A stretch of DNA of 64,000 nt from Paenibacillus faecis (GTDB lineage: Bacteria > Bacillota > Bacilli > Paenibacillales > Paenibacillaceae), in NCBI RefSeq assembly GCF_008084145.1, contig NZ_VSDO01000002.1, positions 1,178,001 through 1,242,000 of the forward strand. Reading direction: 5' to 3'. Below the pieces are notes generated by a model. The model did no database searches. It saw only the letters and a list, made by a program, of their open reading frames with translations, and was not told the origin of the DNA. A program made the position numbers and the translations under genes. This document shows positions 45,865 through 53,691 of this stretch, piece by piece (within the stretch, counting starts at the first letter, position 1; each line of letters starts with the position of its first letter).

Positions 45865-47923
45865 ATTTGGAAGCGGGCAGCTCCCCTAAGATGGCGGAGA
45901 CGAGCTGCGTCCGATTTTGGACTTCTGCTTTGCGCATCATAGCGGTCAAGTGCTTTTTAACCGCCGCTTCACTGATATAAAGGGCTTGGGAAATTTGTTG
46001 ATTCGTCAAGCCTCTGAGCAGCTTTTCGGCCACTTCTTTCTCCCTGGCGGTAAAAAGGGACAGATCGCCCGCCGCCGACAACGTCGCCGGAGAATCAGAT
46101 AGGGGGAGAGGGGTGGTCATCCACTTTTCAAACAGTCGAAACAAGCCCTTCCCCCGGCTATCGGCCATAAGCGTTAACGCACTCATCTCGCCACCATAGT
46201 GGGGATGTTCGGCGCCCGGGACGATCTCGAAGCCCAGATTCCGGTAAGCGTCCTGATAGTAAGGGTGCGGAGGTGGAGAAACCAGGAGCCGCTCCCCCGA
46301 CAGCATATATTTCAAAGTAAAATGCACTAGAATCGAACGCTGATGGTCATCTTCCAGATTCTCCATATCCAAGGCGAGCAGAAAATGGCCCTTATGGCGG
46401 TCTGGCCCGGATAATTGCCGGATCTCCGCGAGTTCCTCGGGTGCCAGGCTTTCAATATAGGCACGGGAAACCGGGGAGGAGGCCAGAAGAGGGAGATGCT
46501 CCCGGTTTACCGGAACGACCGCCGCCAGCCCGAACAGCTTTCCATCATGATCCCTGAACAGCTTGACGGTATCCGGGTAACGTTCCGCCAGCTCGATCGG
46601 CTGCGCCGGAACCAATCGGAGCAGACTTTCCTCTCGGGTGAGCCGGTAGCGGTACTCGTTCCCGGTCTCCGGGTCCGCGCAGATAACGCGGCAGGGACGG
46701 GCGTACTCTTGACGTTGACGGATATAGGCCTTAGCTTCCTCCAAATTGCTGTGATCCAGCTGTTCCAGCATATAATGAATCCCCTCGACATGCCTGTAAT
46801 GGGCTCTCAGGACAGGATTGCCGATATACTGCATCAATTCCTCCACTTCTTCCGTTACATCTTGAGTCTGTTCGAGTTTTTGCTGGAGGCGGGCGGTATA
46901 GAAACTTACCGTCGATTCGCGGAGCTGGTGGTAACGTTCAGGGGTCCGCGTTTTAACCCGGCTGCGCAGCGCTTCACGAATCAGCCGATTGATCTGCCAG
47001 CCGCGGCTGTACTTCCGAACGAAGGAGAGCTGAATCACACGGTCGAAGATGGCGAAGGGCAGTTCTCTTCGTAAAATCGCTTCCAACCGTTCACGGTCGA
47101 AATGACGTAAAAAAGCGGCGACCTCCAGGGCATCCGTCAGCTCCTTGCGATGGCTTTCTTCCAGACCGTAGTCCAACAAACAGTCCAGGAGGGGCTCAAC
47201 CCGGGGAGCTCCCGCTTCCTCCGCGGAATCGAGAATTCGGTCCATCTTTCCGGACCACAGGGACAGCATTAGCGGATGGCCTTTGGTGTGCAACCAGGCT
47301 TGATCCATCTCCGCCGTACGGGAGTTTCCGTGTCGCTTCATATATTCGTCCGTTTCGCTGCGGCTTAATTCGCGTAGCGGCATGGACACGATCATGGAAA
47401 TCCAAGCCGGCGACGTGATCCAGGACCTGAGTAAAGGATAACGGCTCCCGATAAGGATGCAAGTCCTGATATGGAGTCCGGGAATCAGCGCCGTGCGTAC
47501 CCATTTGTCCAATGCGCCGGCTTCCTCGTAATGGTCCAGGATCAGAAGGAGCGGGCCGTCTGCCGCGGATTCGTGCAATCCCTTTAAAACTGCTTTATCT
47601 TGGTCTTCGTGGTTGTCGTCCGGCAGGTCCAGCTGCGTGGAAAGTGCCCGAGCGAAGGCGTTGAACTCGGGCCCGATTTCCCGGAAATCCACTAGAACTT
47701 GACGGAAGCCCCATTTTTCGGCCTGTCTTTTAAATTGCCCCAGCAGCTCGGTTTTTCCGATACCCGGCGGGCCGAACAGATTCAGAATACGCTCGTTTCG
47801 ATGTTCCATTTCTTTTAAATACCGTTCAAACATCTCTTGCTCGCGGACTCTACCGACGAAGCCATGTTCTTGAACCCGATGCAGGATATCGCCGATCGAT
47901 TTGATCTTCTTGTGCTCTATCAC
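45863..47923 (-). CDS. STAND-type ATPase with LuxR DNA-binding domain
   Basis: The 686-residue protein starts with an AAA/STAND NTPase (Walker A GPPGIGKT at 51-58, Walker B LLLILDHYEE), followed by a helical winged region as in MalT-type activators. A middle region (about 440-610) includes YQDAYRNLGFEIV and looks like a degenerate GNAT fold. It ends in a LuxR helix-turn-helix with FTAREKEVAEKLLRGLTNQQISQAL. It should be an ATP-dependent transcriptional activator; the ligand and targets are unknown. The GTG start follows GGAGG. ilvB is divergent. Confidence 0.85.
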   Translation of the reverse strand: MIEHKKIKSIGDILHRVQEHGFVGRVREQEMFERYLKEMEHRNERILNLFGPPGIGKTELLGQFKRQAEKWGFRQVLVDFREIGPEFNAFARALSTQLDLPDDNHEDQDKAVLKGLHESAADGPLLLILDHYEEAGALDKWVRTALIPGLHIRTCILIGSRYPLLRSWITSPAWISMIVSMPLRELSRSETDEYMKRHGNSRTAEMDQAWLHTKGHPLMLSLWSGKMDRILDSAEEAGAPRVEPLLDCLLDYGLEESHRKELTDALEVAAFLRHFDRERLEAILRRELPFAIFDRVIQLSFVRKYSRGWQINRLIREALRSRVKTRTPERYHQLRESTVSFYTARLQQKLEQTQDVTEEVEELMQYIGNPVLRAHYRHVEGIHYMLEQLDHSNLEEAKAYIRQRQEYARPCRVICADPETGNEYRYRLTREESLLRLVPAQPIELAERYPDTVKLFRDHDGKLFGLAAVVPVNREHLPLLASSPVSRAYIESLAPEELAEIRQLSGPDRHKGHFLLALDMENLEDDHQRSILVHFTLKYMLSGERLLVSPPPHPYYQDAYRNLGFEIVPGAEHPHYGGEMSALTLMADSRGKGLFRLFEKWMTTPLPLSDSPATLSAAGDLSLFTAREKEVAEKLLRGLTNQQISQALYISEAAVKKHLTAMMRKAEVQNRTQLVSAILGELPASK

Positions 47924-48051
47924 GCTTCAAACCTCCGGTTCGATCCATAATTATCTAGAAGTATACTATCAAAATCCCCGAATGGATAGTTACGCGAAGG
48001 AACGCGGGTGTGATATTTTTTGTGCATTAGTCGGCGAAAGGACGAGAACAG

Positions 48052-49758
48052 ATGAATACATGCGAAGAGTTGGAACTCGTGACAGGATCGGAAATCCTGC
48101 TGAGATCGTTGTTGAAAGAAGGGGTCGAATGCGTATTCGGTTACCCGGGCGGAGCGGTTTTATATATTTATGATGCCATGCACGGAAACGAGGAGTTTCG
48201 GCATCTGCTGACGCGCCATGAACAAGGGGCCATTCATGCGGCTGACGGTTATGCCAGAGCGACCGGAAAAACGGGGGTGTGCCTGGCGACCTCCGGCCCG
48301 GGAGCGACCAATCTGGTAACGGGAATCGCGACGGCCTATATGGACTCCGTTCCTTTGGTGGTCATTACCGGCAACGTCGCCAGCCAGTTGATCGGAACGG
48401 ATGCGTTTCAGGAGGCCGATATCGTCGGGATCACCCAACCGATCACCAAACATAGTTTTTTTGTTCGCAGAGTGGAGGACTTGGCCAAAACCGTCAAGGA
48501 AGCCTTCCATATTGCGGGCACCGGGCGAAAAGGACCCGTTCTGATCGATATACCGAAGGACGTTTCGGCGGCCTTGGCTCCGTTCCGCTACCCGGAGACG
48601 GTGTCGCTGCCGGGGTACCGGCTCGTGGAACGGCCGGAGACCGCCGATGTCGACAGGCTGCTTGAAGCGCTCCGCGGTTCCCGCAAGCCGGTCATTGTCG
48701 CCGGTGCCGGCGTGATCCATGCCGAGGCCTCGGCGGAGCTGCTCGCCTTCGCCGGGCGGGCCCGCATTCCGGTGACGACCACCATGCTCGGATTGGGAGG
48801 TTTTCCGGGGGATCATCCCTTATGGCTGGGCATGCCGGGCATGCATGGGACGGTCAGCGCGAATCGCGCCTTGACGGAGTGCGATTTCCTGCTTGCGATC
48901 GGAGCCCGGTTCGACGATCGGGTCACGATGCGGCTGGATGCGTTCGCACCGGAGGCGAAAATTGCGCATATCGATATCGATGCCGCCGAAATCGATAAGT
49001 TGGTGGAAACGTTTATTTCCGTGGTGGGCGATGCGAGGGAGGTCCTGGACATGCTGAATGAACGGTTATCCGAAGAGCTTGAATCCGTGAAATACGGAGA
49101 ATGGGTGGATTACCTCTCCGGATTGAAAGCACAGTACCCGCTTAGGTATCGGGAAGAGGAAGGAAAGCTGAAACCGCAGTTCGTGATTGAAATGTTATCC
49201 AGAACGACTTCGGGCGAGGCGATCGTAACCACGGACGTCGGACAGCATCAAATGTGGGCGGCCCAGTTCTTTACCTATAAGTACCCGCGCAGCTTCTTAA
49301 GCTCCGGCGGCCTGGGAACGATGGGCTTCGGGTTTCCCTCCGCGATCGGCGCTCAAATCGGCAATCCCGACCGGCTTGTCATCTCGATTAACGGGGACGG
49401 GGGAATTCAGATGTGTTCCCAGGAACTGGCTATTTGCTCGATTCATCAAATCCCGGTGAAGATCGTCGTCATTAACAATCGAACGTTGGGGATGATTCGC
49501 CAGTGGCAGGAAGTCATTTACGATAAGCGCTACAGCCATATCGACCTGTCGGGAAGCCCGGACTTCGTTCTCTTGGCTCAAGCGTATGGCGTAAAAGGGT
49601 TGCGCGCGGACAATCCCGAGGACGCCGAAAGGATTTGGGAGGCGGCCCTGAAGCATCCGGGCCCGGTGCTTCTGGAATTCGTCGTTGATAAAGACGAATT
49701 GGTGCTGCCGATGATCCGGCAAGGGGATACTTTACGGGATATGATTTTATGTGAATAG
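48052..49758 (+). CDS. ilvB: Acetolactate synthase large subunit, no small subunit nearby
   Basis: The 568-residue thiamine-diphosphate enzyme shows the FGYPGGAVL and RHEQGAIHAADGYARA segments (catalytic Glu), SGPGATNLVTGIATAY, a central FAD/structural domain, and GDGGIQMCSQELAICS with the metal-binding Asp. It condenses pyruvate to acetolactate, or pyruvate with 2-ketobutyrate, for branched-chain amino acids. No ilvN or ilvC follows; the next feature is a terminator. It may be a second, unregulated copy. A catabolic AlsS is less likely from the sequence. Confidence 0.9.
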   Translation: MNTCEELELVTGSEILLRSLLKEGVECVFGYPGGAVLYIYDAMHGNEEFRHLLTRHEQGAIHAADGYARATGKTGVCLATSGPGATNLVTGIATAYMDSVPLVVITGNVASQLIGTDAFQEADIVGITQPITKHSFFVRRVEDLAKTVKEAFHIAGTGRKGPVLIDIPKDVSAALAPFRYPETVSLPGYRLVERPETADVDRLLEALRGSRKPVIVAGAGVIHAEASAELLAFAGRARIPVTTTMLGLGGFPGDHPLWLGMPGMHGTVSANRALTECDFLLAIGARFDDRVTMRLDAFAPEAKIAHIDIDAAEIDKLVETFISVVGDAREVLDMLNERLSEELESVKYGEWVDYLSGLKAQYPLRYREEEGKLKPQFVIEMLSRTTSGEAIVTTDVGQHQMWAAQFFTYKYPRSFLSSGGLGTMGFGFPSAIGAQIGNPDRLVISINGDGGIQMCSQELAICSIHQIPVKIVVINNRTLGMIRQWQEVIYDKRYSHIDLSGSPDFVLLAQAYGVKGLRADNPEDAERIWEAALKHPGPVLLEFVVDKDELVLPMIRQGDTLRDMILCE

Positions 49759-49777
49759 CGTCTTCCCATCGCTATAG

Positions 49778-49816
49778 CCGGCATTCGCGACATTGTAATC
49801 AGCGAATGCCGGTTTT
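49778..49816 (+). terminator. Terminator of ilvB
   Basis: CCGGCATTCGC / GCGAATGCCGG with a 13-base loop and T4. Confidence 0.85.
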
Positions 49817-49852
49817 ACGCGTAAATAAAGAAAATGTCGATGTTCATTAATT

Positions 49853-49868
49853 TGTGAAAATTATCACG
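49853..49868. promoter_or_regulatory. Fnr/Rex-like palindrome upstream of the Cys-rich protein
   Basis: TGTGA-AAATTA-TCACG matches 9 of 10 positions of TGTGA-N6-TCACA. TATAAT at 49871-49876 follows directly, and TATATT at 49890-49895 would place the site at about -41.5 of its start. Either repression or activation is possible. Confidence 0.5.
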
Positions 49869-49962
49869 TGTATAATTTCGACTTTGTGATATATTTAACT
49901 TGTAAGAAGGAAACACCACCAAGGAACGCGAGTTCTTAATAAAACATTAGGAGTGGATCCTC

Positions 49963-50148
49963 ATGAAAACCGCAAATCAAGAAAACGTAACCCGCAACTT
50001 CCTGCAATTCTGCTACACCTGCGAAGACGCTCATCTGTGCACGACAGAGGAAGCTTGCCAAGCGTGCTGGGCGGAGCAAGGATTGTGCGAACGTGATGCG
50101 CAGGCGACCGATGAAACTCAAGAACTGCTTCAACTCTATTATGCATGA
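49963..50148 (+). CDS. Small cysteine-rich protein
   Basis: The 61-residue protein has no signal peptide and no membrane segment. Its middle carries five cysteines, FCYTCEDAHLC then ACQACWAEQGLC, so a CxxC...C...CxxC...C arrangement that could bind zinc or an iron-sulfur cluster, or act in thiol chemistry. I do not recognise a family. It is a single-gene unit with TTAGGAGTGG upstream and a terminator after it. An Fnr/Rex-like palindrome lies about 100 bp upstream, so a redox role is suggested but unproven. Confidence 0.8.
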   Translation: MKTANQENVTRNFLQFCYTCEDAHLCTTEEACQACWAEQGLCERDAQATDETQELLQLYYA

Positions 50149-50178
50149 CACTGGCTCTTCATTCATATCCTCATTCGG

Positions 50179-50218
50179 ATAACCTTCGATTCTTGGCCCA
50201 GGGATCGGAGGTTATTTT
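50179..50218 (+). terminator. Terminator of the Cys-rich gene
   Basis: ATAACCTTCGAT / ATCGGAGGTTAT (one wobble) with a 13-base loop and short T-run. Confidence 0.7.
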
Positions 50219-50365
50219 ATTTTGTCCAAAAAAAGTAGGACAAGGAGGCATATTTTCTCGATCCCCTGAATAACAAGTTTTGATCCGGGCGGCATATATA
50301 TAGGGAAGACAGGAAGGATACAGGCTTTCGCCGACGTTAGGTAGTTTGTGACAAGGAGGGGAAGT

Positions 50366-50770
50366 ATGCAGTCTGGGGTTGAATTGTTCGGGGTGATGAA
50401 TCAGGCGATTCCGGTCTTTTTGGTCATCATCGTCGGGATGCTGTTGTTAACGGGGGCCAAGGGCTTCAAGCGTTATTTGTCCGACAACCGGCAGCCGGTG
50501 CTTACCGTGCACTCCATCATTGTAGGAAAACGGACCGAAGTCTCCCACAGGCATGATACGGATCTCTCGGTGAACCGTTCGGACAGCACATACTATTTGA
50601 CGTTTGAAGTGGAGAGCGGAGACCGTCTGGAATTCGTCGTTAGCGGAAAAGAGTACGGTTTATGCTCGGAAGGGGATGAGGGAAAGCTCACCTTTCAAGG
50701 CAGCCGATACTTTGGTTTTGAACGCTTAAAAACCTATCGTGCCGGGCTTCAGGAATACAGGCATTATTAA
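50366..50770 (+). CDS. DUF2500-type membrane-associated protein
   Basis: The 134-residue protein has one N-terminal membrane segment (about 15-35, IPVFLVIIVGMLLLTGA) and a soluble beta-rich domain with VHSIIVGKRTEVSH and STYYLTFEVESGDRLEFVV, which I recall as the DUF2500 pattern. The function of the family is unknown. It starts at the ATG behind AAGGAGGGG; an earlier in-frame start has no such site. A hairpin follows the stop. Confidence 0.75.
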   Translation: MQSGVELFGVMNQAIPVFLVIIVGMLLLTGAKGFKRYLSDNRQPVLTVHSIIVGKRTEVSHRHDTDLSVNRSDSTYYLTFEVESGDRLEFVVSGKEYGLCSEGDEGKLTFQGSRYFGFERLKTYRAGLQEYRHY

Positions 50771-50779
50771 GGTCATGAA

Positions 50780-50812
50780 GAAGGAGCTGCCGTCGGCAGC
50801 TCCTTCACATTT
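50780..50812. terminator. Hairpin between DUF2500 gene and FAD oxidoreductase
   Basis: GAAGGAGCTGCC / GGCAGCTCCTTC with a 3-base loop, T5 a few bases later on the plus side. Confidence 0.75.
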
Positions 50813-50816
50813 TTAA

Positions 50817-52142
50817 CTAGAGCGCGAGCGCTTTGGTTTCCAGCCTTTGGTTCAGCAGCATCTGAGCCGCAGCGCGTCCGCTCGAGAAGGCGCGTTCCGC
50901 GAGCTCGCCTTTGCCTTCGCATCCGTCGCCGCAAAACAGGAAAGGAACGCCAGGAAGCTTGTTGGGCAGAAGTTTGTTGCTGTAAATATTTTTGACGCTT
51001 GCGACCATCGCTTTCTTCGACACCCGTTTGACCGCCGTATGTTCCCGCCAATCCGGATAATACGTATCGAAGAGAGCCTCCATTTGCTGGGTTTTCTTTT
51101 CCAGGTATTGCTTCTTCTCCTCTTCATCCGTAAAGTCGTCGTTCAGGTAGGCGATCCCTTGCAGCAACTGGCCGCCCACGGGCACTACGGTGTAATCGGT
51201 CGCGGAAACATCGCTGATAAACACTTTGTTATCCATATCGCTGATATAGTGGAAAGGACGCGCGACCACTTTGGAGAAACCGACATCATAGACCAGGACT
51301 TCCGTGCAGGTGTTGTCCTTGTAAGGGTCGAGCTGCGTTTTCCAAGGCGTGTTCTCGAGCATTTTACATACTTGCTGTACCGGCATCGCAAAAATCACCT
51401 GATCGAATTCCAAGGCTTCGCGGCTCTTCGTATTTAAGATGAATTTTCCCTTCTCCATCACAATCGTTTCAACCGGCTCTTTGACGGCAATGTCCCATTT
51501 CTCGTTCTCCCCGATTTTATGGACAAGCTGATCAGTGATCGTCGCCCAACTGCCGAGGATATAGTTGACGGGCTTGCTGGAAAGGAACAGGTTATGGTAG
51601 TACTCGGCAATCACTTCGCCCGATACTTTGCGCGCGTCTTCGGGCGTAATAAAAAAGTTGGAACTGACGAGATGCTCCCACAGCTCTTTCACATCGGGAG
51701 CGGAATTGGATTTGTCGAGATACTCCCCAAGCGTACGGTAATGTTTCAACTGATGAATATGGCTGATTACGGCGGCGACTTCTGCGACGAATCTGACCTT
51801 TTCCATCGGGGTAAGGACCCCGGTCTTCATAATATTGACGAAATCCAGCGGGGCGGGGGTCAGACGGCCATGTTTGGCATAAACGACCTTGCGCTTATCG
51901 ACTTGTTTGCTTTGAAACTTCAGGTTCAGGTCTTCCTCCATATGCTGCAGGGTATGGCGGTCGATGCCATAGACGGCATGCGCCCCATAATTCAGGGTAA
52001 AGCCCGACTTCTCGTAAGTAAAAGCACGACCTCCGAGTTGAGGGCTGCGTTCAAAAACGGTACCTTCAATGTTCGGTTGAGCAGAAAGATACGCGGCAGC
52101 TGTCAAACCGGCCAAACCGCCGCCAATGATTGCGATTTTCAT
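50817..52142 (-). CDS. FAD-dependent oxidoreductase, amine-oxidase/phytoene-desaturase type
   Basis: The 441-residue protein starts MKIAIIGGGLAGLTAAAYLSAQ, an FAD dinucleotide motif GxGxxG, then VFERSPQLGGRAFTYEKSGF typical of protoporphyrinogen oxidase, amine oxidase and carotenoid desaturase relatives. The C-terminal FAD contact is FLFCGDGCEGKGELAERAFSSG. The substrate cannot be inferred; no carotenoid or haem gene is adjacent. It is a lone minus-strand gene facing the cwlJ promoter region. The ATG is preceded by an AGGAGG site. Confidence 0.85.
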   Translation of the reverse strand: MKIAIIGGGLAGLTAAAYLSAQPNIEGTVFERSPQLGGRAFTYEKSGFTLNYGAHAVYGIDRHTLQHMEEDLNLKFQSKQVDKRKVVYAKHGRLTPAPLDFVNIMKTGVLTPMEKVRFVAEVAAVISHIHQLKHYRTLGEYLDKSNSAPDVKELWEHLVSSNFFITPEDARKVSGEVIAEYYHNLFLSSKPVNYILGSWATITDQLVHKIGENEKWDIAVKEPVETIVMEKGKFILNTKSREALEFDQVIFAMPVQQVCKMLENTPWKTQLDPYKDNTCTEVLVYDVGFSKVVARPFHYISDMDNKVFISDVSATDYTVVPVGGQLLQGIAYLNDDFTDEEEKKQYLEKKTQQMEALFDTYYPDWREHTAVKRVSKKAMVASVKNIYSNKLLPNKLPGVPFLFCGDGCEGKGELAERAFSSGRAAAQMLLNQRLETKALAL

Positions 52143-52240
52143 GAGAAGAACCTCCTAAAAGGTTTTGAGTTAAGGAAGAAAATCTTGTTCTTTTATCAGT
52201 ATATGCTATTCATGTAAGCGCGTCCATAGAAATAGACACG

Positions 52241-52269
52241 GAATATTCAAAATTGCAATCGCATACACT
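52241..52269 (+). promoter_or_regulatory. Sigma-E sporulation promoter of cwlJ-gerQ
   Basis: GAATATT (52241-52247), 14 bp, CATACACT (52262-52269). Both boxes fit the Bacillus sigma-E consensus KMATATT-N14-CATACAHT exactly. A leader of about 100 nt precedes cwlJ. Confidence 0.8.
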
Positions 52270-52376
52270 GCCAATTCGACAAAATTCGCTTGACAGTTTT
52301 TTTATGGGCGTTTGCACCCGGATAGGCATTAGCACATAGGATATATCGTTCAGTCGAGAGGAAGGGGGAACGGGTT

Positions 52377-52799
52377 TTGGCAGTCATTAAAGCCAATTCG
52401 GAAGATGTGAAGCTTCTCGCCAGGTTGATGCGGGCGGAAGCCGAAGGGGAAGGCGAGCAGGGAATGCTGATGGTCGGCAATGTCGGGGTCAATCGGATTC
52501 TCGGGGGGTGCTTGGATTTTCGGGGTATCCGAAATATGCGGGACATGGTTTTTCAATCCCCCGGCGGTTATGAGGCTACGCAAAAAGGTTACTTCTATCA
52601 AGGAGCCAGGGAGCGGGAGATTCGTCTGGCCCGGCGTGTCATCAATGGCGAGCGGATTTGGCCCGCCTCCAATGCGCTGTGGTTTTTCCGGCCTGCCGGC
52701 GACTGTCCGGCAACATGGTACAACCAGCAAAATACGGGAAGGTTTAAAGCCCACTGCTTCTTTGCGCCAACCGCGGAAGATTGTCCTGACGTGTATTAA
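52377..52799 (+). CDS. cwlJ: Spore cortex-lytic enzyme
   Basis: The 140-residue protein is a SleB-family hydrolase without signal peptide. It starts MAVIKANSEDVKLLARLMRAEAEGEGEQG, close to CwlJ of Bacillus in sequence and length, with the conserved Glu in RAEAEGE and GNVGVNRI, and ends with WYNQQNTGRFKAHCFF. CwlJ sits in the inner coat and digests cortex during germination, activated by calcium-dipicolinate. The TTG start is supported by family alignment and a purine-rich site. gerQ follows and a sigma-E promoter precedes it. Confidence 0.93.
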   Translation: MAVIKANSEDVKLLARLMRAEAEGEGEQGMLMVGNVGVNRILGGCLDFRGIRNMRDMVFQSPGGYEATQKGYFYQGAREREIRLARRVINGERIWPASNALWFFRPAGDCPATWYNQQNTGRFKAHCFFAPTAEDCPDVY

Positions 52800-52897
52800 G
52801 GTTTGGGGTACCCGAGTAAGGGAATCCACCCTCGGGGATTTTCATAAACAAAGGATTCAAAAAACAAACACATAATATTTAAGGAGGAATACACGGC

Positions 52898-53398
52898 ATG
52901 TTTAATCCAGCTTATCGGCCGGTTACTTACACAATTGGAGTAGGGGGCTCGGGACAATATCCCGCAGGAACCGGAACGGGAACGGGGACAGGAATGGGCA
53001 TGGGAGGCGGGGCAGGAACCGGAACAGGAACTGGGGCGGGGACCTATCAACAACCTCCGCAGGTTCCCAGCGGCAGTCCGATGACCCCTTCGGGTACCGT
53101 GATGCCGGTGCAAATCCCTACTTACGAGCAATCCTACATCGAGAACATTTTGCGCTTGAATCTTGGAAAAATCGGTACGTTTTACATGACCTACGAGAAC
53201 AACTCCGAGTGGAACGCCAAAATCTTCAAAGGCGTGCTAGAGGCCGCGGGCCGGGACCACATTATTATCAGCAATCCCAGTACGGGGCAAAGAACGCTGC
53301 TGCTCATGGTGAACCTGGATTACGCAACCTTCGATCAACCGCTGAACTACCAATATCCGGGAACACCAGGCCAGCTGCCGGCCATGCGCAGAGGGTAA
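52898..53398 (+). CDS. gerQ: Spore coat protein GerQ
   Basis: The 166-residue protein has a Tyr/Pro/Gly-rich N-terminus, a Gly-Thr repeat stretch (about 24-48), and a conserved C-terminal domain (about 75-150) with SYIENILRLNLGKIGTFYMT, FKGVLEAAGRDHIII and LLMVNLDYATF. GerQ is needed to localise CwlJ in the coat and is cross-linked by a transglutaminase in Bacillus. It lies 98 bases behind cwlJ with AAGGAGGA upstream, consistent with a shared sigma-E transcript. Confidence 0.92.
   Translation: MFNPAYRPVTYTIGVGGSGQYPAGTGTGTGTGMGMGGGAGTGTGTGAGTYQQPPQVPSGSPMTPSGTVMPVQIPTYEQSYIENILRLNLGKIGTFYMTYENNSEWNAKIFKGVLEAAGRDHIIISNPSTGQRTLLLMVNLDYATFDQPLNYQYPGTPGQLPAMRRG
52969..53042 (+). repeat. Low-complexity Gly-Thr/Gly-Met repeat in gerQ
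   Basis: A run of GGAACC/GGGAAC-type hexamers encodes alternating Gly-Thr, Gly-Met and Gly-Ala. Such tracts vary in length between related strains. Confidence 0.7.
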
Positions 53399-53409
53399 AT
53401 ATTTTAAAA

Positions 53410-53442
53410 ACAGGGCCTTTCCCCGAAAGGTTCTGTTTTTTT
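53410..53442 (+). terminator. Terminator of gerQ
   Basis: ACAGGGCCTTT / GAAAGGTTCTGT with two wobble pairs, short loop and T7. Confidence 0.8.
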
Positions 53443-53493
53443 GTTGCGAAAAAAGCTGGTTTCATAGCCCGTTTATCAGTCATACACACGGGT

Positions 53494-53521
53494 TTGACTG
53501 TGTAGTGTATAATTATATAAT
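53494..53521 (+). promoter_or_regulatory. Promoter candidate of the CNNM/CorC gene
   Basis: TTGACT (53494-53499), 16 bp, TATAAT (53516-53521). A second TATAAT sits inside the spacer. Confidence 0.6.
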
Positions 53522-53691
53522 TAAAAGTAATTAAGCATGTACTTTTTATTTCGTGAGGCAAATGCTCATAACAGGGGAGATGAATCCATTGGGAAATTGA
53601 CGATATACGCAAGTATCCAACATCATTATCATTTCAAACCGCGAAGGAGGTGCACCTATTCATCGCGGATCGCGCGGGAATAGGAATCGTA

